Positions 7,531-16,660 of a stretch of 64,000 nt of DNA are shown here, one piece after another; positions within the stretch are counted from its first letter, which is position 1; the number at the start of each line of letters is the position of its first letter. Position numbers and translations under genes: made by a program. A model generated the notes under the pieces. It saw only the letters and a list, made by a program, of their open reading frames with translations. It was not told the origin of the DNA and did not search any database. This DNA comes from Microbacterium lacus (GTDB lineage: Bacteria > Actinomycetota > Actinomycetes > Actinomycetales > Microbacteriaceae), in assembly GCF_002812805.1 (NCBI RefSeq), contig NZ_NMUM01000022.1, positions 1 to 64,000 on the forward strand, written 5' to 3'.

Positions 7531-8919
7531 TCAATTGCGTGCTGCGCCAACCACAACAGTCGCGCGACGCACCGCCTCGATGGCACGGCTCACGTCCCGC
7601 TCGCTCGTCTGCCAGTTCGACACCGAGAGCCGCAGCACCGCTCTGCCATGCCACTCGGATCCCGACATCCACACCTCGCCGTCTGCGAGGATCGCGTCAG
7701 TCACCGCTCGTGTTCGCTCGTCGTCTTCGAATGCGATCGCCACCTGGGTGAAGACGACGTCATTGAGGATGCGCGCACCCGGGATCGCGGCGATCCCCTC
7801 GGCAAGCTGCCGTGCTCGTAGGGTCAAACGGTCGACGAGGTCGGCAACGCCCGAGCGTCCGAGGGCTCGCAGCGTCGCCCACACCGGAACGCCACGCGCG
7901 CGGCGGGACATCTCGGGCACATATTCGTAGGGGTTTCCTCCGCCGTCATCGAAGTGGGCGAGATACGGCGCATGCATCGACATGGCGGCCCGGTGAGCTG
8001 CTCGATCTCGCACGATCACCACCCCGCTGTCATGGGGAACATTGAGGGTCTTGTGAGCATCCGTCGCCCAGGAGTCGGCGAGCTCGACGCCCCGCGTCAG
8101 GTGACGCAGCGCCGGCGAGGCAGCGCCCCAGAGCCCGAACGCCCCGTCCACGTGGACCCAGGCGCCGTGGCGGCGGGCCGCGGGGATGAGCGCATCGAAG
8201 GGATCGCTGTCGCCCGAATGGATGTTTCCCGCCTGCAGGAGCACGATCGTCGGTTGGTCGGTGTGAGCTTCGAGTGCAGACTCGAGCGCTGCGGGCAGCA
8301 TCCGTCCCTGATCGTCGACGGAGACGAGTTCCGGCCGGGGCAGGCCGGCGTAGCGGACAGCTTGCAGAGCCGATGTGTGCACTTCTGCGCCCGCGAGGAC
8401 TCGGATGCGCGGACCATCCGCGAGTCCACGGTCTTCGTCCCACTCCGCGCGACGGAGCAGGACACTGCGGCCGACCATGATCCCGGTCAGGTTTGCTGTC
8501 GTCGCGCCGGTGACGAAGGCCACGGTTGCGTCATCGGGCAATCCGAGTAGGTCGAGCAGCCAACGACCCGCGATCCGCTCGGTCGCACTGACGCCGGGCG
8601 TGGGGGAGAGCATCCCGGCATTCTGATCCCAGGAAGACACGAGCCAGTCGGCCGCGATCGCGACGGGGTGTGCTCCGCCGATGACAAACCCGAAGAACCG
8701 GCCGGAGCCGTGCGCCGCCAGACCCGGTTCGATCGCTCGTGCGAGTTCGTCGATCACGTCGGCCGCGTCGGTCGGGCCGTCGGGAAGCACACCGAGTCGG
8801 GACTCCATCTCGGCCATCCCCGCCCGTGGCGTGATCGCTCTCGTGCCGAGCGAACCGATCCACTCGAGAGAATGCGCGTGGGCACGATCCAGGGCCGCCT
8901 GATACTCGAAGTCACTCAT
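7531..8919 (-). CDS. PLP-dependent decarboxylase (DDC/group II family)
   Basis: The 462-residue protein belongs to the pyridoxal-5'-phosphate decarboxylase family that includes aromatic-L-amino-acid and glutamate decarboxylases. The PLP lysine is K290 in DSWATDAHKTLN. The phosphate-side motif VTGATTANLTG lies near residue 136 and the Asp that contacts the pyridine nitrogen is in WVHVDGAFG near 258. The length is typical. ATG 8919 (MSDFEYQAAL) is preferred over an upstream start that adds a non-conserved 73-residue leader. The substrate amino acid cannot be read from the sequence. Confidence 0.85.
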   Translation of the reverse strand: MSDFEYQAALDRAHAHSLEWIGSLGTRAITPRAGMAEMESRLGVLPDGPTDAADVIDELARAIEPGLAAHGSGRFFGFVIGGAHPVAIAADWLVSSWDQNAGMLSPTPGVSATERIAGRWLLDLLGLPDDATVAFVTGATTANLTGIMVGRSVLLRRAEWDEDRGLADGPRIRVLAGAEVHTSALQAVRYAGLPRPELVSVDDQGRMLPAALESALEAHTDQPTIVLLQAGNIHSGDSDPFDALIPAARRHGAWVHVDGAFGLWGAASPALRHLTRGVELADSWATDAHKTLNVPHDSGVVIVRDRAAHRAAMSMHAPYLAHFDDGGGNPYEYVPEMSRRARGVPVWATLRALGRSGVADLVDRLTLRARQLAEGIAAIPGARILNDVVFTQVAIAFEDDERTRAVTDAILADGEVWMSGSEWHGRAVLRLSVSNWQTSERDVSRAIEAVRRATVVVGAARN

Positions 8920-9047
8920 ACCCGAAGCCTGACGCTGCGGGCTGGCGACGGTAAGGCCCGTTCGGGTCATCCTGTCTGGAAGATGAGCACGTTTGCCGCG
9001 CCGACCCGCGCGTCGCGCGGCGACATCGGAACCTCGCTGGTGGTTTT

Positions 9048-9488
9048 CTACTCGCGGCCCGCCGCCTTGCGGATGTGCTGCGCGATCGTCCGCTCCGTCT
9101 CGGGCGTCAGCGAGATGATGGCGAACGAGGTGACCCACAGGTCACCATCGTCGAGCTGCGCCGCTTCTTCGAACCCGAGTGTCGCGTAGCGTGTGGTGAA
9201 CTTCGAGGCGGCTTTGAAGAACACCACGATCTTTCCCGCATCGTCGGCATACGCGGGAAAGCCGTACCAGGTCTTCGGCATGAGGTGTGGGGCGACATCG
9301 GACACGATGCGGTCGATTCCCTCGGCGAGAACCCGGTCGTCGTCGGGCATCGCCGCGATGGCTTCGCGAACCGCTTTCTCGCCTGCGGCGCGGGACTTGC
9401 CCGCCTTCTCTTGCGCGCGCAGTTCGGCAGCGCGCTGTTTGACGGCTTCTCGCTCATCGTTCGACAGCCCGGCAGTCTTCTCAGCCAT
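9048..9488 (-). CDS. DUF1801 (YdhG-like) domain protein
   Basis: A 146-residue protein with a charged N-terminal helix (residues 8-45, many Lys, Glu and Arg) followed by a DUF1801 domain. The domain shows the marks PKTWYGFPAYADDAGKIVVFF and YATLGFEEAAQLDDGDLW. Members are small cytosolic proteins, some called iron-chaperone-like, with no proven enzyme activity. It is a single leftward gene. Confidence 0.75.
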   Translation of the reverse strand: MAEKTAGLSNDEREAVKQRAAELRAQEKAGKSRAAGEKAVREAIAAMPDDDRVLAEGIDRIVSDVAPHLMPKTWYGFPAYADDAGKIVVFFKAASKFTTRYATLGFEEAAQLDDGDLWVTSFAIISLTPETERTIAQHIRKAAGRE

Positions 9489-9581
9489 GCTTGCTCCTGT
9501 TCGATCTCGGGTCTAGCCCTGCGCCCATGATCACGCTAGGACGTGCCATCCGCCAGCGCTTCTCGAATCTTGATCGGTCGC

Positions 9582-10562
9582 TCAACGCGCCGTGGGCTCC
9601 CCGTCCGCGGCCCACGCGACACCTAAGGCGAATAGTGTCGAGACGCCGTACTGCTCCATTGCCGCCGCGATGCGTCGTCGACCCGTGCGCGGATTGATAC
9701 CAAGTCGGCGAGACGCCGCGTCGAGAGTGACGCCCTGCTTCATCAGCGAAAGAAGCGGTGCCCACGGCTCCTGCAAGCCTCCAACCGGCTCGGCGCGGCG
9801 CCAGAGCTCGAGAAAAAGGCTGCGCCCCAGCTCGGCGAGAGACGCGCTCCGCACCCCGACGACGCTCGACGGCCACCCCTCGCCCCACTCGATCGGCAAC
9901 GCGAGTACATCGCCATCGATCCAGAACCAGCTGGGAAGGTCATCGAGCAAGCGAAACTCCACGCCGACCGCCGCGTAGCGCTCGGCGATCGCCACGAGGC
10001 GGGGGTCATCGGCCATCGAACGCGGGACGAGTGAGCGCACCGATCGTTTGCCAGCGAACACCTCGGCAAAGCGGCTGGCGCGCGCGGAATCGGTCTGCAA
10101 GAAGCGCCCGAGATCGGGAAGCACCGACCACGCAGTGTCGCTGTTCTGCTGCGCGATGTCGTACCAGAGGTCTTCGGCCGCCCGCGGGCCGTGCCGTACG
10201 AAGACGGGAACGACGTCACCGGATGCCTCGCCCACCGCCCAGTGCCGCAACAGGCCCGGAAGGTCGGCAAGGAGTGACTCGATCCGCGTGGCCGACGCAT
10301 CCGCCGTCCGCCGCATCTCGCGCACCTCGCGTTCGACGACGTCTGCCGTCCACTTCGCGGGCGTCGGGTAGGAGATGGAATGCCCGCGCACGGAGATCGC
10401 ACCTGACTGTGCGATACGCGCGACGGCCTCGGCGGCTTCGGTCTCGTCCGCGTGCGCGGTGGAGGCGAGTTCCGCCACCGTCCCGGGGCGACTGCGATAG
10501 ATGAGTTCGAGCAGGGTCTTGTCGTCCAAGTCCACCTCCGGAGCGCGGGTGGACACCATCAT
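9582..10562 (-). CDS. TrmB/LuxR-like transcriptional regulator
   Basis: The protein is 326 residues from ATG 10562, with a second ATG directly after it. The N-terminal 60 residues form a winged-helix of TrmB type (DDKTLLELIYRSRPGTVAELA). The central part resembles a phospholipase-D-like effector fold found in such regulators. The end (LKQ-type segment DAASRRLGINPRTGRRRIAAAM) is a second helix-turn-helix of LuxR character. The gene is divergent from the lipoprotein serine hydrolase gene and shares a palindrome with it, so regulation of that gene is a reasonable inference. Confidence 0.7.
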   Translation of the reverse strand: MMVSTRAPEVDLDDKTLLELIYRSRPGTVAELASTAHADETEAAEAVARIAQSGAISVRGHSISYPTPAKWTADVVEREVREMRRTADASATRIESLLADLPGLLRHWAVGEASGDVVPVFVRHGPRAAEDLWYDIAQQNSDTAWSVLPDLGRFLQTDSARASRFAEVFAGKRSVRSLVPRSMADDPRLVAIAERYAAVGVEFRLLDDLPSWFWIDGDVLALPIEWGEGWPSSVVGVRSASLAELGRSLFLELWRRAEPVGGLQEPWAPLLSLMKQGVTLDAASRRLGINPRTGRRRIAAAMEQYGVSTLFALGVAWAADGEPTAR

Positions 10563-10661
10563 GCCGCATATGACCGCATCCGGACGTCCTCTTGCGGTCG
10601 TGGCCGCAAGCGGAGGTTGTCTTGTCCGGTTCCGTCCACCCACACTGACAGAGGGGGATCG

Positions 10662-10703
10662 GGGCCCATGGCTTCGTAAGTGGACGTAGGGAGCCATGGG
10701 TCC
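10662..10703. promoter_or_regulatory. Palindromic operator candidate between divergent genes
   Basis: Half-sites 10662-10673 (GGGCCCATGGCT) and 10692-10703 are inverted copies with one mismatch, 18 bases apart. The site lies 28 bases before the lipoprotein ATG and about 100 bases from the start of the divergent regulator. It is a candidate binding site for that regulator. Confidence 0.45.
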
Positions 10704-10730
10704 GCCACCACACTCGACGGGAGCAGCCAC

Positions 10731-12410
10731 ATGAACGGCATGAGCAGCAGCACACGTAAGGGCGTCATCCGCGCCTTCGCCGTCTCGACGGTGGCATCAC
10801 TCGCGCTGGGAATCACGGCGTGCACGTTCGATTCGAACGACGAAAAGTCGTCAGGGAGCGCGCTGGCCGTCGCCCTCGGCGACGCACCCAACCAGGACGT
10901 CGTCGAGCTCTACACGGATCGCGACACGGCGGTGTCCGCAGCCGTCGATGTGCTCCCCACGTTCATCGAGAAGGCGCTCGAGCAGACGGGCGTGCCCGGC
11001 GCCGCAGTCGCCGTCGTCTCGAATGGCGAGGTCGTGTTCGAAGAGGGATACGGCGTGCGGGACATGACGACAAACGAGCCCGTGGACGTCGACACAGTGT
11101 TCCCGATCGCGTCGTTGTCGAAGCCCCTGTCGTCGAGCATCGTGGCCAAGGCGATCACCGAAGACGACGAACTGTCGTGGGAAGATCCTGTCGTCGAATA
11201 CCTGCCCGACTTCGCCCTGAACGATCCGTATGTGACGGAGCATGGCAAGATCGCGGACTACTTCTCGCACCGCACCGGAATTCCGACCGGTGCCGGCGAC
11301 GACCTCGAAGACATCGGCTTCGATGTCGACTACATCATGGCCCACATGGATCAGATCCCTCTGGCATCGTTCCGAGACACGTACCAATACTCCAACTTCG
11401 GGCTGACCGTGGGCGGTGAGGCGGTCGCGGCGTCGCGCGGTCAGACGTGGGCCGAGACCGCGCAGGAACTGCTCTTCGAGCCGCTCGGCATGACCTCGAC
11501 CACCACTCTCCACGACGAATACCTCGCCGCGGATGACCGCGCAGCGATGCACGCGCGCACTGGCGACGGTCAGTACGAGCAGCTGTTCGACCGCGATGCT
11601 GATGCCGAGGCGCCTGCCGGCGGTGTCGCATCCACTGTCGGCGACATCGCGAAGTGGATGAATATGGTGCTGGCCAATGGAGAGGTCGACGGTGCCGAGT
11701 TCATCGACCCGCTGGTGCTCGCGAACACCTATTCGGCTCACTCGATCACCGGGGGCGACGCGCGGAACCTGACGTCGCGCACCTCGCACTACGCCTTCGG
11801 TATGAACGTCGGCTCCACGGTGACCGGCCGCGTCAACATCAACCACTCCGGCGCATTCGGGTGGGGCACCGCCACGAACGCCACGATGATCCCCGACCTG
11901 AACATCGGGATCGTGGTGCTCACGAACGGAGCGCCGTCGGGAGTACCCGAGGCGATCGCCTCGGAGTTCGTCGACCTCGTCGAGTTCGGCGAAGAGACGC
12001 GACCCTGGCTCGAGCTGTGGCCCGAGCGGTTCGCAGGCTTCGCCGACCCGGCGGGCGACCTCGTCGGCGAGAACCCGCCCACGGGTGCTGCGGCCGCGGG
12101 GCCCGCCGCCGACTACGTCGGGACGTACACGAGCCCCTACTTCGGCAACTTCATCGTGACGGACGACAACGGCACCCTCACCGGTGCGCTCGGGCCCGAG
12201 GGTGGCTACACGTTCGAGATCGATCCCTGGGACGGCGACACCCTGTCGTTCGTGCCGACCGGTGAGAACGCGCTGCCCGGGTCGCTCTCGTCGGCGGTCT
12301 TCGTCCGCGAGGGCGGTCAGATCGCCGGGGTCACCCTGACGTACTTCAACAAGTTCCCGGGTGAGCACCAGGAGCCGAACGGGCTCGGCGTCTTCACCCG
12401 CGCCGGCTGA
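10731..12410 (+). CDS. Lipoprotein serine hydrolase (class C beta-lactamase family)
   Basis: This 559-residue protein is an exported lipoprotein of the beta-lactamase/D-Ala-D-Ala peptidase fold. A signal peptide ends in a lipobox at GITAC, giving Cys31. The catalytic SxxK is S128-L-S-K131 and the YxN is Y220-S-N222. The C-terminal 100 residues, from about ADYVGTYTSPYFG, form a DUF3471-like beta domain. Such proteins are usually peptidases or esterases rather than true beta-lactamases. ATG 10731 follows GACGGGAG, and another ATG lies three codons on. The divergent regulator gene and shared palindrome suggest control. Confidence 0.85.
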   Translation: MNGMSSSTRKGVIRAFAVSTVASLALGITACTFDSNDEKSSGSALAVALGDAPNQDVVELYTDRDTAVSAAVDVLPTFIEKALEQTGVPGAAVAVVSNGEVVFEEGYGVRDMTTNEPVDVDTVFPIASLSKPLSSSIVAKAITEDDELSWEDPVVEYLPDFALNDPYVTEHGKIADYFSHRTGIPTGAGDDLEDIGFDVDYIMAHMDQIPLASFRDTYQYSNFGLTVGGEAVAASRGQTWAETAQELLFEPLGMTSTTTLHDEYLAADDRAAMHARTGDGQYEQLFDRDADAEAPAGGVASTVGDIAKWMNMVLANGEVDGAEFIDPLVLANTYSAHSITGGDARNLTSRTSHYAFGMNVGSTVTGRVNINHSGAFGWGTATNATMIPDLNIGIVVLTNGAPSGVPEAIASEFVDLVEFGEETRPWLELWPERFAGFADPAGDLVGENPPTGAAAAGPAADYVGTYTSPYFGNFIVTDDNGTLTGALGPEGGYTFEIDPWDGDTLSFVPTGENALPGSLSSAVFVREGGQIAGVTLTYFNKFPGEHQEPNGLGVFTRAG

Positions 12411-12515
12411 CGCGCCGCGGACGCGGGGTCGGGGTTCGTTCCTGGCGACCGGGAATAGGTTGGGTTCATCCGGTGCGATGCGCCGTGCTTGCTTGTATCG
12501 AGGGAGTGCAACGAG

Positions 12516-13079
12516 ATGAGACCACTGCGCTACGCGATCAACGTCACGCTCGACGGCTGCGTCCACCACGAGGCGGGGGTTGCTCCCGACGAGGAGTCGA
12601 TGCGGTACTGGGTCGCGGAGATGGAACGAGCGGATGCGCTCCTCTTCGGCCGGGTGACCTACGAGATGATGGAGGCCGCGTGGCGGCGGCCGACCGCGGG
12701 CGGGTGGCCCGACTGGATGCAAGAGTGGGAAGTCCCGTTCGCCGAAACCATCGACCGGGCGAAGAAGCACGTGGTGTCGAGCACGCTGAGTGGGGTCGAC
12801 TGGAATGCCGAGCTCCTGCAGGGTGATCTCGTGGAAGCGGTTGGGCGGCTCAAACAGCAGCCCGGCGAGGGACTGTTCGTGGGGGGCGTGACGCTACCGC
12901 TGGCGTTGGCCGATCAAGGGCTGATCGACGAGTATCTGTTCCTCGTGCAGCCCGTCCTCGCCGGACACGGGCCGACGTTGCTCGCCGGTCTGCGCGAGAG
13001 AATCCAACTCGAGCTCGTCGACCGCTACGAGTTCCGCTCGGGTGCGGTCGCAGTGCGATATCGACCGGTTCGTGGTTGA
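12516..13079 (+). CDS. RibD C-terminal/DHFR-like family protein
   Basis: The 187-residue protein has the dihydrofolate-reductase fold seen in the C-terminal domain of RibD. Typical marks are YAINVTLDGCVHH at the start, ADALLFGRVTYEMM near residue 38, the glycine-rich GEGLFVGGVTLPLAL near 118 and VLAGHGPTLL near 148. These stand-alone reductases bind NADPH, but substrates are rarely known. AGGGAG lies before ATG 12516. A paralogue lies at 16661-17266. The next gene starts 9 bases after its stop, so they may be co-transcribed. Confidence 0.8.
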   Translation: MRPLRYAINVTLDGCVHHEAGVAPDEESMRYWVAEMERADALLFGRVTYEMMEAAWRRPTAGGWPDWMQEWEVPFAETIDRAKKHVVSSTLSGVDWNAELLQGDLVEAVGRLKQQPGEGLFVGGVTLPLALADQGLIDEYLFLVQPVLAGHGPTLLAGLRERIQLELVDRYEFRSGAVAVRYRPVRG

Positions 13080-13087
13080 GTGACCGC

Positions 13088-13894
13088 ATGGAGACGACAA
13101 CATCCGCCGACGGTACGGTCATCGCTTTCGAGCAGTTCGGCGAGGGGCTGCCCGTCGTCATCGTCGGTGGTGCGTTCTCGACGGCGGCCGACGGTGGAGC
13201 GCTCGCCGCGGCGCTCATCGGGGTCGGCTTCCGGGCGGTCACGGTCGACCGGCGGGGGCGAGGTTCGAGCGGCGACAAACGCGGGTCGACTCCCGCGGAC
13301 GAAGCGGACGACATCACCGCGGTGATCGAGGCCATCGGCGGCAACGCGATCGTCGTCGGGCACTCGTCCGGGGCCATCCTCGCCCTGTTCGCAGCCTCGC
13401 GTGGGGCCTCGATCCGGGCGCTCTTCCTCTCCGAACCCCCGTTTCACTTCGACATCGGCGATCCCAAACCCCCGCTCGCGGACCGTCTTCAGCGGCTCGT
13501 CGATGCGGGACAGAGTGACGAGGCCGTCGTGACTTTCCAGCTCGAGGGCGTGGGTTTGCCACGCGAGCGGGTCGAGTCGATCCGGCAGAGCGAGATGTTC
13601 GCGGGACTCGTCGCGATCGCGCAGTCAACGGTCTACGACGCGCGCCTCGCGGCGGAGCTCTCCACCCCGACGCCCGAGATGCTGTCGGTGTCGCAGCCGG
13701 TCACGATCCTGCGCGGTGCGCAGACATTCCCGATTCTCATCACCGCCGCTGATCGTCTCGCCGAGGAGATGGATGACGCGGAGCTGGTGGTCGTACCCGA
13801 ATCAGTCATGCACAGGCTCGATCCTGCGGCCACGGCTCGTATCGTTCTGCGGGCGTCGGATGACGCGGGAGCTCGCTCGCGCCAGCCGGAGTGA
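13088..13894 (+). CDS. Alpha/beta hydrolase
   Basis: A 268-residue alpha/beta hydrolase with the nucleophile elbow GHSSG (Ser93) and an oxyanion region at VVIVGGAFS. The late segment VVVPESVMHRLDP carries a candidate catalytic His. The strand order and length fit small esterase-type hydrolases. ATG 13088 is chosen, and an in-frame TTG at 13076 would add four residues. It closely follows the DHFR-like gene and is probably in its operon. The substrate is unknown. Confidence 0.8.
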   Translation: METTTSADGTVIAFEQFGEGLPVVIVGGAFSTAADGGALAAALIGVGFRAVTVDRRGRGSSGDKRGSTPADEADDITAVIEAIGGNAIVVGHSSGAILALFAASRGASIRALFLSEPPFHFDIGDPKPPLADRLQRLVDAGQSDEAVVTFQLEGVGLPRERVESIRQSEMFAGLVAIAQSTVYDARLAAELSTPTPEMLSVSQPVTILRGAQTFPILITAADRLAEEMDDAELVVVPESVMHRLDPAATARIVLRASDDAGARSRQPE

Positions 13895-14024
13895 GTCGAG
13901 CGCAGGTTCTGTCCGGCACCAGGATCGCGAGGGGCTCAGTCGCCTTCGTCCCCCAGCGCACCGCCACCTCGGCCACGGCGAGCCGCCGACATACGCTGAG
14001 ATGACCGCAAACGGAAGGACCAGC

Positions 14025-14195
14025 GTGCCCGAGAACACTCCGCATGACGCACCACATCACATCCCGGCGCCGGGTGAGCCATCCGTTCCCGAACTCGAAG
14101 AAGACGAGAACATCCCACCCCGCCCCGAGGAAGAAGCCGCCGACGTTCTGCGGGCGCGTCCGGACGTTGAAGATCACTCGCTTCAGCCTGAGTAG
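14025..14195 (+). CDS. Small acidic proline-rich protein
   Basis: A 56-residue frame from GTG 14025, preceded by GGAAGG at good spacing. It is rich in Glu, Asp and Pro (PELEEDENIPPRPEEEAA) and should be disordered. A longer version could begin at ATG 14001. The good ribosome site and intact frame support it, and similar acidic proteins lie at 21621-22088. Function unknown. Confidence 0.5.
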   Translation: MPENTPHDAPHHIPAPGEPSVPELEEDENIPPRPEEEAADVLRARPDVEDHSLQPE

Positions 14196-14287
14196 GCGAA
14201 CGCTGGTCAGACCCGACCCAATCGGTCTCGAACGATCGGGTGCGGATGCCGCGGGGCGAGCAGGCTGGACGTCGTAAGGGGGAAGCC

Positions 14288-15154
14288 ATGATCGCCGTTC
14301 TCAATCGCGTCGTCGAGTACATCGAGCAACACCTCGATGACGAGATGGATGTCGCCTCGTTGGCCACTCGCCTCGGCACGACGGAGTACCACCTGCGACG
14401 GATGTTCTCGTCGTTGGCGGGCATGCCGCTGTCGGAGTACGTCCGGCGTCGCCGCATGTCGGTGGCCGCAGCGGACGTGCTCGGTGACGGCGATCTGTTG
14501 GGCATCGCGGTGCGCTACGGGTACGGGTCGAACGAGGCATTCGGCCGGGCGTTCCGTGCCGTGCACGGTGTGGGTCCGGGTGACGCGCGTCGCAATGGCG
14601 GCCCCCTGCGCAGTCAACCGCAACTCAGGTTCCGCCTGACCGTAGAAGGGAACTCCACGATGGACACTCGCATTGCCGACCGGCCCAACTTCCGCCTCAT
14701 CGGCCACTCCGCTCGTGTGCCGCTGATTCACGAGGGCATCAACTCGCACATCCAGGCGCACATCGCCTCGCTGCCGCCGGAGGCGCACGCTCGACTCAAG
14801 GCACTGAGCGACACCGAACCCGCGGGATTGCTCCAGGTGAGCGCCGACGTCGATCCGGACTACACGGAGGGGACGGACCTGACCTACCTGCACGGCGTCG
14901 CCGTCACGGACGCCACGGCTGTGCCCTCGGATCTCGACACCATCGACGTTCCGGCCGGAGCTTGGGCGGTGTTCCGAACGACAGGCGCGTACCCCGAAGT
15001 ACTGCAGGAGACGTGGGCGGCGACCGCAACCGACTGGTTCCCCTCCAATCCCTGGAGGCTGCGGCCCGGCCCGTCGATCGTCGCCGTGCTCGAGCGCACC
15101 GATGACTTCAGCACCGCAACGTGCGAGTTGTGGCTGCCCGTCGAGCGCGAATGA
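14288..15154 (+). CDS. AraC-family regulator with GyrI-like effector domain
   Basis: The 288-residue protein starts with an AraC/XylS double helix-turn-helix (residues 1-105: MDVASLATRLGTTEYHLRRMF, then IAVRYGYGSNEAFGRAFRAVHG). It ends with a GyrI/BmrR-type ligand-binding domain (about 135-288, with FRLIGHSARVPLIHEG and WRLRPGPSIVAV). This is the SoxS/Rob-like layout for sensing small molecules. GGGGGAAG precedes ATG 14288. No target gene is obvious next to it. Confidence 0.9.
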   Translation: MIAVLNRVVEYIEQHLDDEMDVASLATRLGTTEYHLRRMFSSLAGMPLSEYVRRRRMSVAAADVLGDGDLLGIAVRYGYGSNEAFGRAFRAVHGVGPGDARRNGGPLRSQPQLRFRLTVEGNSTMDTRIADRPNFRLIGHSARVPLIHEGINSHIQAHIASLPPEAHARLKALSDTEPAGLLQVSADVDPDYTEGTDLTYLHGVAVTDATAVPSDLDTIDVPAGAWAVFRTTGAYPEVLQETWAATATDWFPSNPWRLRPGPSIVAVLERTDDFSTATCELWLPVERE

Positions 15155-15264
15155 ACTCGAGGCGTCCGGTGCCTGTCGGTCGGTGATCGGGTGCCCGGAA
15201 GGGGGTTGACCGCTCAGGGAGACGCTCTTACGCTCGCGGGACAAAGCGGACGAAGGATGGGCCG

Positions 15265-15636
15265 ATGAATACGAAAGGCGTGCGCCGCTGGGTGGACCGG
15301 TACGAGCGCGCCTGGCGGGAGCAGAACAGCGCGGCCGTTGCGCGTCTATTCACCGAGCAAGCGCAGTACCTCGATTCGCCGTACGAGGTACCTCGGATCG
15401 GTCACGACGCCATCGCCGCCGAGTGGAACGATCCTCGGCCCTTCACCATGGCTGTCGAATCCATCACCGCCGACGGGTCTCACGCGGTCGTCCGGGTGAA
15501 CGTTTTCTATTCGGAACCCGAGCAGGAGTACGCGGACCTGTGGGAGCTCGACTTCGCCGAAGACGGCCGCGTCGAACGGTTCGTCGAATGGGCGTACTGG
15601 CCCGGCAAGCCGTTCACCGCGTCCTCTCCCGACTAG
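15265..15636 (+). CDS. SnoaL/NTF2-like protein
   Basis: A 123-residue cone-shaped NTF2-like protein, as shown by WVDRYERAWREQNSAAVARLF, YLDSPYEVPRIGHDAI and the strand-rich end DLWELDFAEDGRVERFVEWAYW. GGATGGG lies before the ATG. Such proteins are either small enzymes or ligand binders and the pocket residues do not settle which. It is a single gene. Confidence 0.75.
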   Translation: MNTKGVRRWVDRYERAWREQNSAAVARLFTEQAQYLDSPYEVPRIGHDAIAAEWNDPRPFTMAVESITADGSHAVVRVNVFYSEPEQEYADLWELDFAEDGRVERFVEWAYWPGKPFTASSPD

Positions 15637-15739
15637 CCATTACCTCGCCCGGCGTCAAGCCCCGCGCCGAATCCGCTGACGTGGTTCACGGTGGATGCGT
15701 CGGATCCGCAACGCGGCGGATGCGGCGAGGGAGGCGAAG

Positions 15740-16042
15740 ATGTTTGCGGAACACCCCGGTGACGAGGTGCGCACACCCGAACTCGTGTGGGTCGGTCACG
15801 GCGCCTGGGTCGCCCGGGATCCGGACCTGTCGGACAATGATGCCCGACGGGTTATCGCCTACGTCGAGCATCGTGACCACCGTGTTGACGTCGTCTGGGT
15901 GCGGGAGCGTCGCCCCGTGAGTTGCTTCGAGACTCTGCGCGACGCCATGCACGAGGTGGCGCGCTCGTGCGGCGAGCACGAACAGGAATCCGTTGCGGAT
16001 GCGTCGCGCGACGCCCGCTCGCGCTCCGCGCTCCTCGGTTAG
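15740..16042 (+). CDS. Hypothetical protein
   Basis: A 100-residue protein from ATG 15740, chosen because GGGAGG stands just before it. An in-frame upstream start at 15695 lacks such a site. The core (DEVRTPELVWVGHGAWVARD, then VIAYVEHRDHRVDVVWV) suggests a small alpha/beta fold with strands of the kind found in actinobacterial hypothetical proteins. Its TAG overlaps the TAA of the convergent gene at 16039-16371. Function unknown. Confidence 0.65.
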   Translation: MFAEHPGDEVRTPELVWVGHGAWVARDPDLSDNDARRVIAYVEHRDHRVDVVWVRERRPVSCFETLRDAMHEVARSCGEHEQESVADASRDARSRSALLG

Positions 16043-16371
16043 ATGTCGTCGGCGTCTGCCCAGCCCGTCGGCTCGCGTTCCGACTGGGTTCGCGCGACCG
16101 AATTCAGAGCGGTCTGGACCTGCTTCAGATGTGCGACCGCGTCTTCGTCGATCAGCTCGTCAAACTCGCTTTGCGTGTCTACGGCGACGATCTGGCTCGC
16201 GGGACCGACCAAGAATGTCGCGGTTCCTCGGGACCCGTCGTTTTGGAGGATCGGAATCTCGACCGTCTGCGATGCCTCCGCATTCGCGAGACCCCGGCTC
16301 AGCTCCAGCAATGCAATGGCGATGTCATCGCCCGTCAAGTAGTCGCCCCCGGCGTAGCTGATCACCTTCAT
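16039..16371 (-). CDS. Hypothetical protein, DUF-type
   Basis: A 110-residue protein starting MKVISYAGGDYLTGDDIAIALLELSR. The middle has strands VEIPILQNDGSRGTATFLVGPASQIVAVD and the end is a charged helix. This resembles actinobacterial proteins of unknown role. The stop codon shares two bases with the stop of the convergent gene, so the pair meet tail to tail without a terminator between them. Confidence 0.65.
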   Translation of the reverse strand: MKVISYAGGDYLTGDDIAIALLELSRGLANAEASQTVEIPILQNDGSRGTATFLVGPASQIVAVDTQSEFDELIDEDAVAHLKQVQTALNSVARTQSEREPTGWADADDI

Positions 16372-16463
16372 ACGTGCATTTATACGCGCCGCCAGATTCT
16401 TCGTCGGGGGTCTTGTCTGGACGCAAGACGCGCGCTATGCAACCCAAACGGGACGGCGCCACT

Positions 16464-16651
16464 GGTGGCGTCGATACCGCGTACGCTGCGGCGATCGAGG
16501 CCGGCGCTGCCCCGATCGCGGTTCCGGCGTCGCGGGAGTGGGCGGTCGATCCGGATACATCGCAGACCCCGAGGGAAATCGGTGGGAGATCGCGTGGGCT
16601 CCCAGCGCGCGGTTCGACGCCCGCGGGACGTTGACCGGCTTCGGTGCCTGA
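16464..16651 (+). pseudogene. VOC/glyoxalase-family remnant with frameshift
   Basis: Only the C-terminal half of a VOC (glyoxalase/bleomycin-resistance fold) gene remains. In one frame 16470-16541 reads VDTAYAAAIEAGA then PIAVPASREW. In the next frame 16544-16651 reads GRSGYIADPEGNRWEIAW and on to a TGA at 16649-16651. Restoring one base near 16541-16543 joins the two as EWGGRSGYIADPEGN, a standard VOC ending. No start or N-terminal half is visible upstream. Confidence 0.8.
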
Positions 16652-16660
16652 CGAGCTGAA

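Noticed and set aside
10851-12770. 639-codon minus-strand open frame
   Set aside because: It covers the serine hydrolase and part of the DHFR-like gene on the wrong strand, without a ribosome site or domain.
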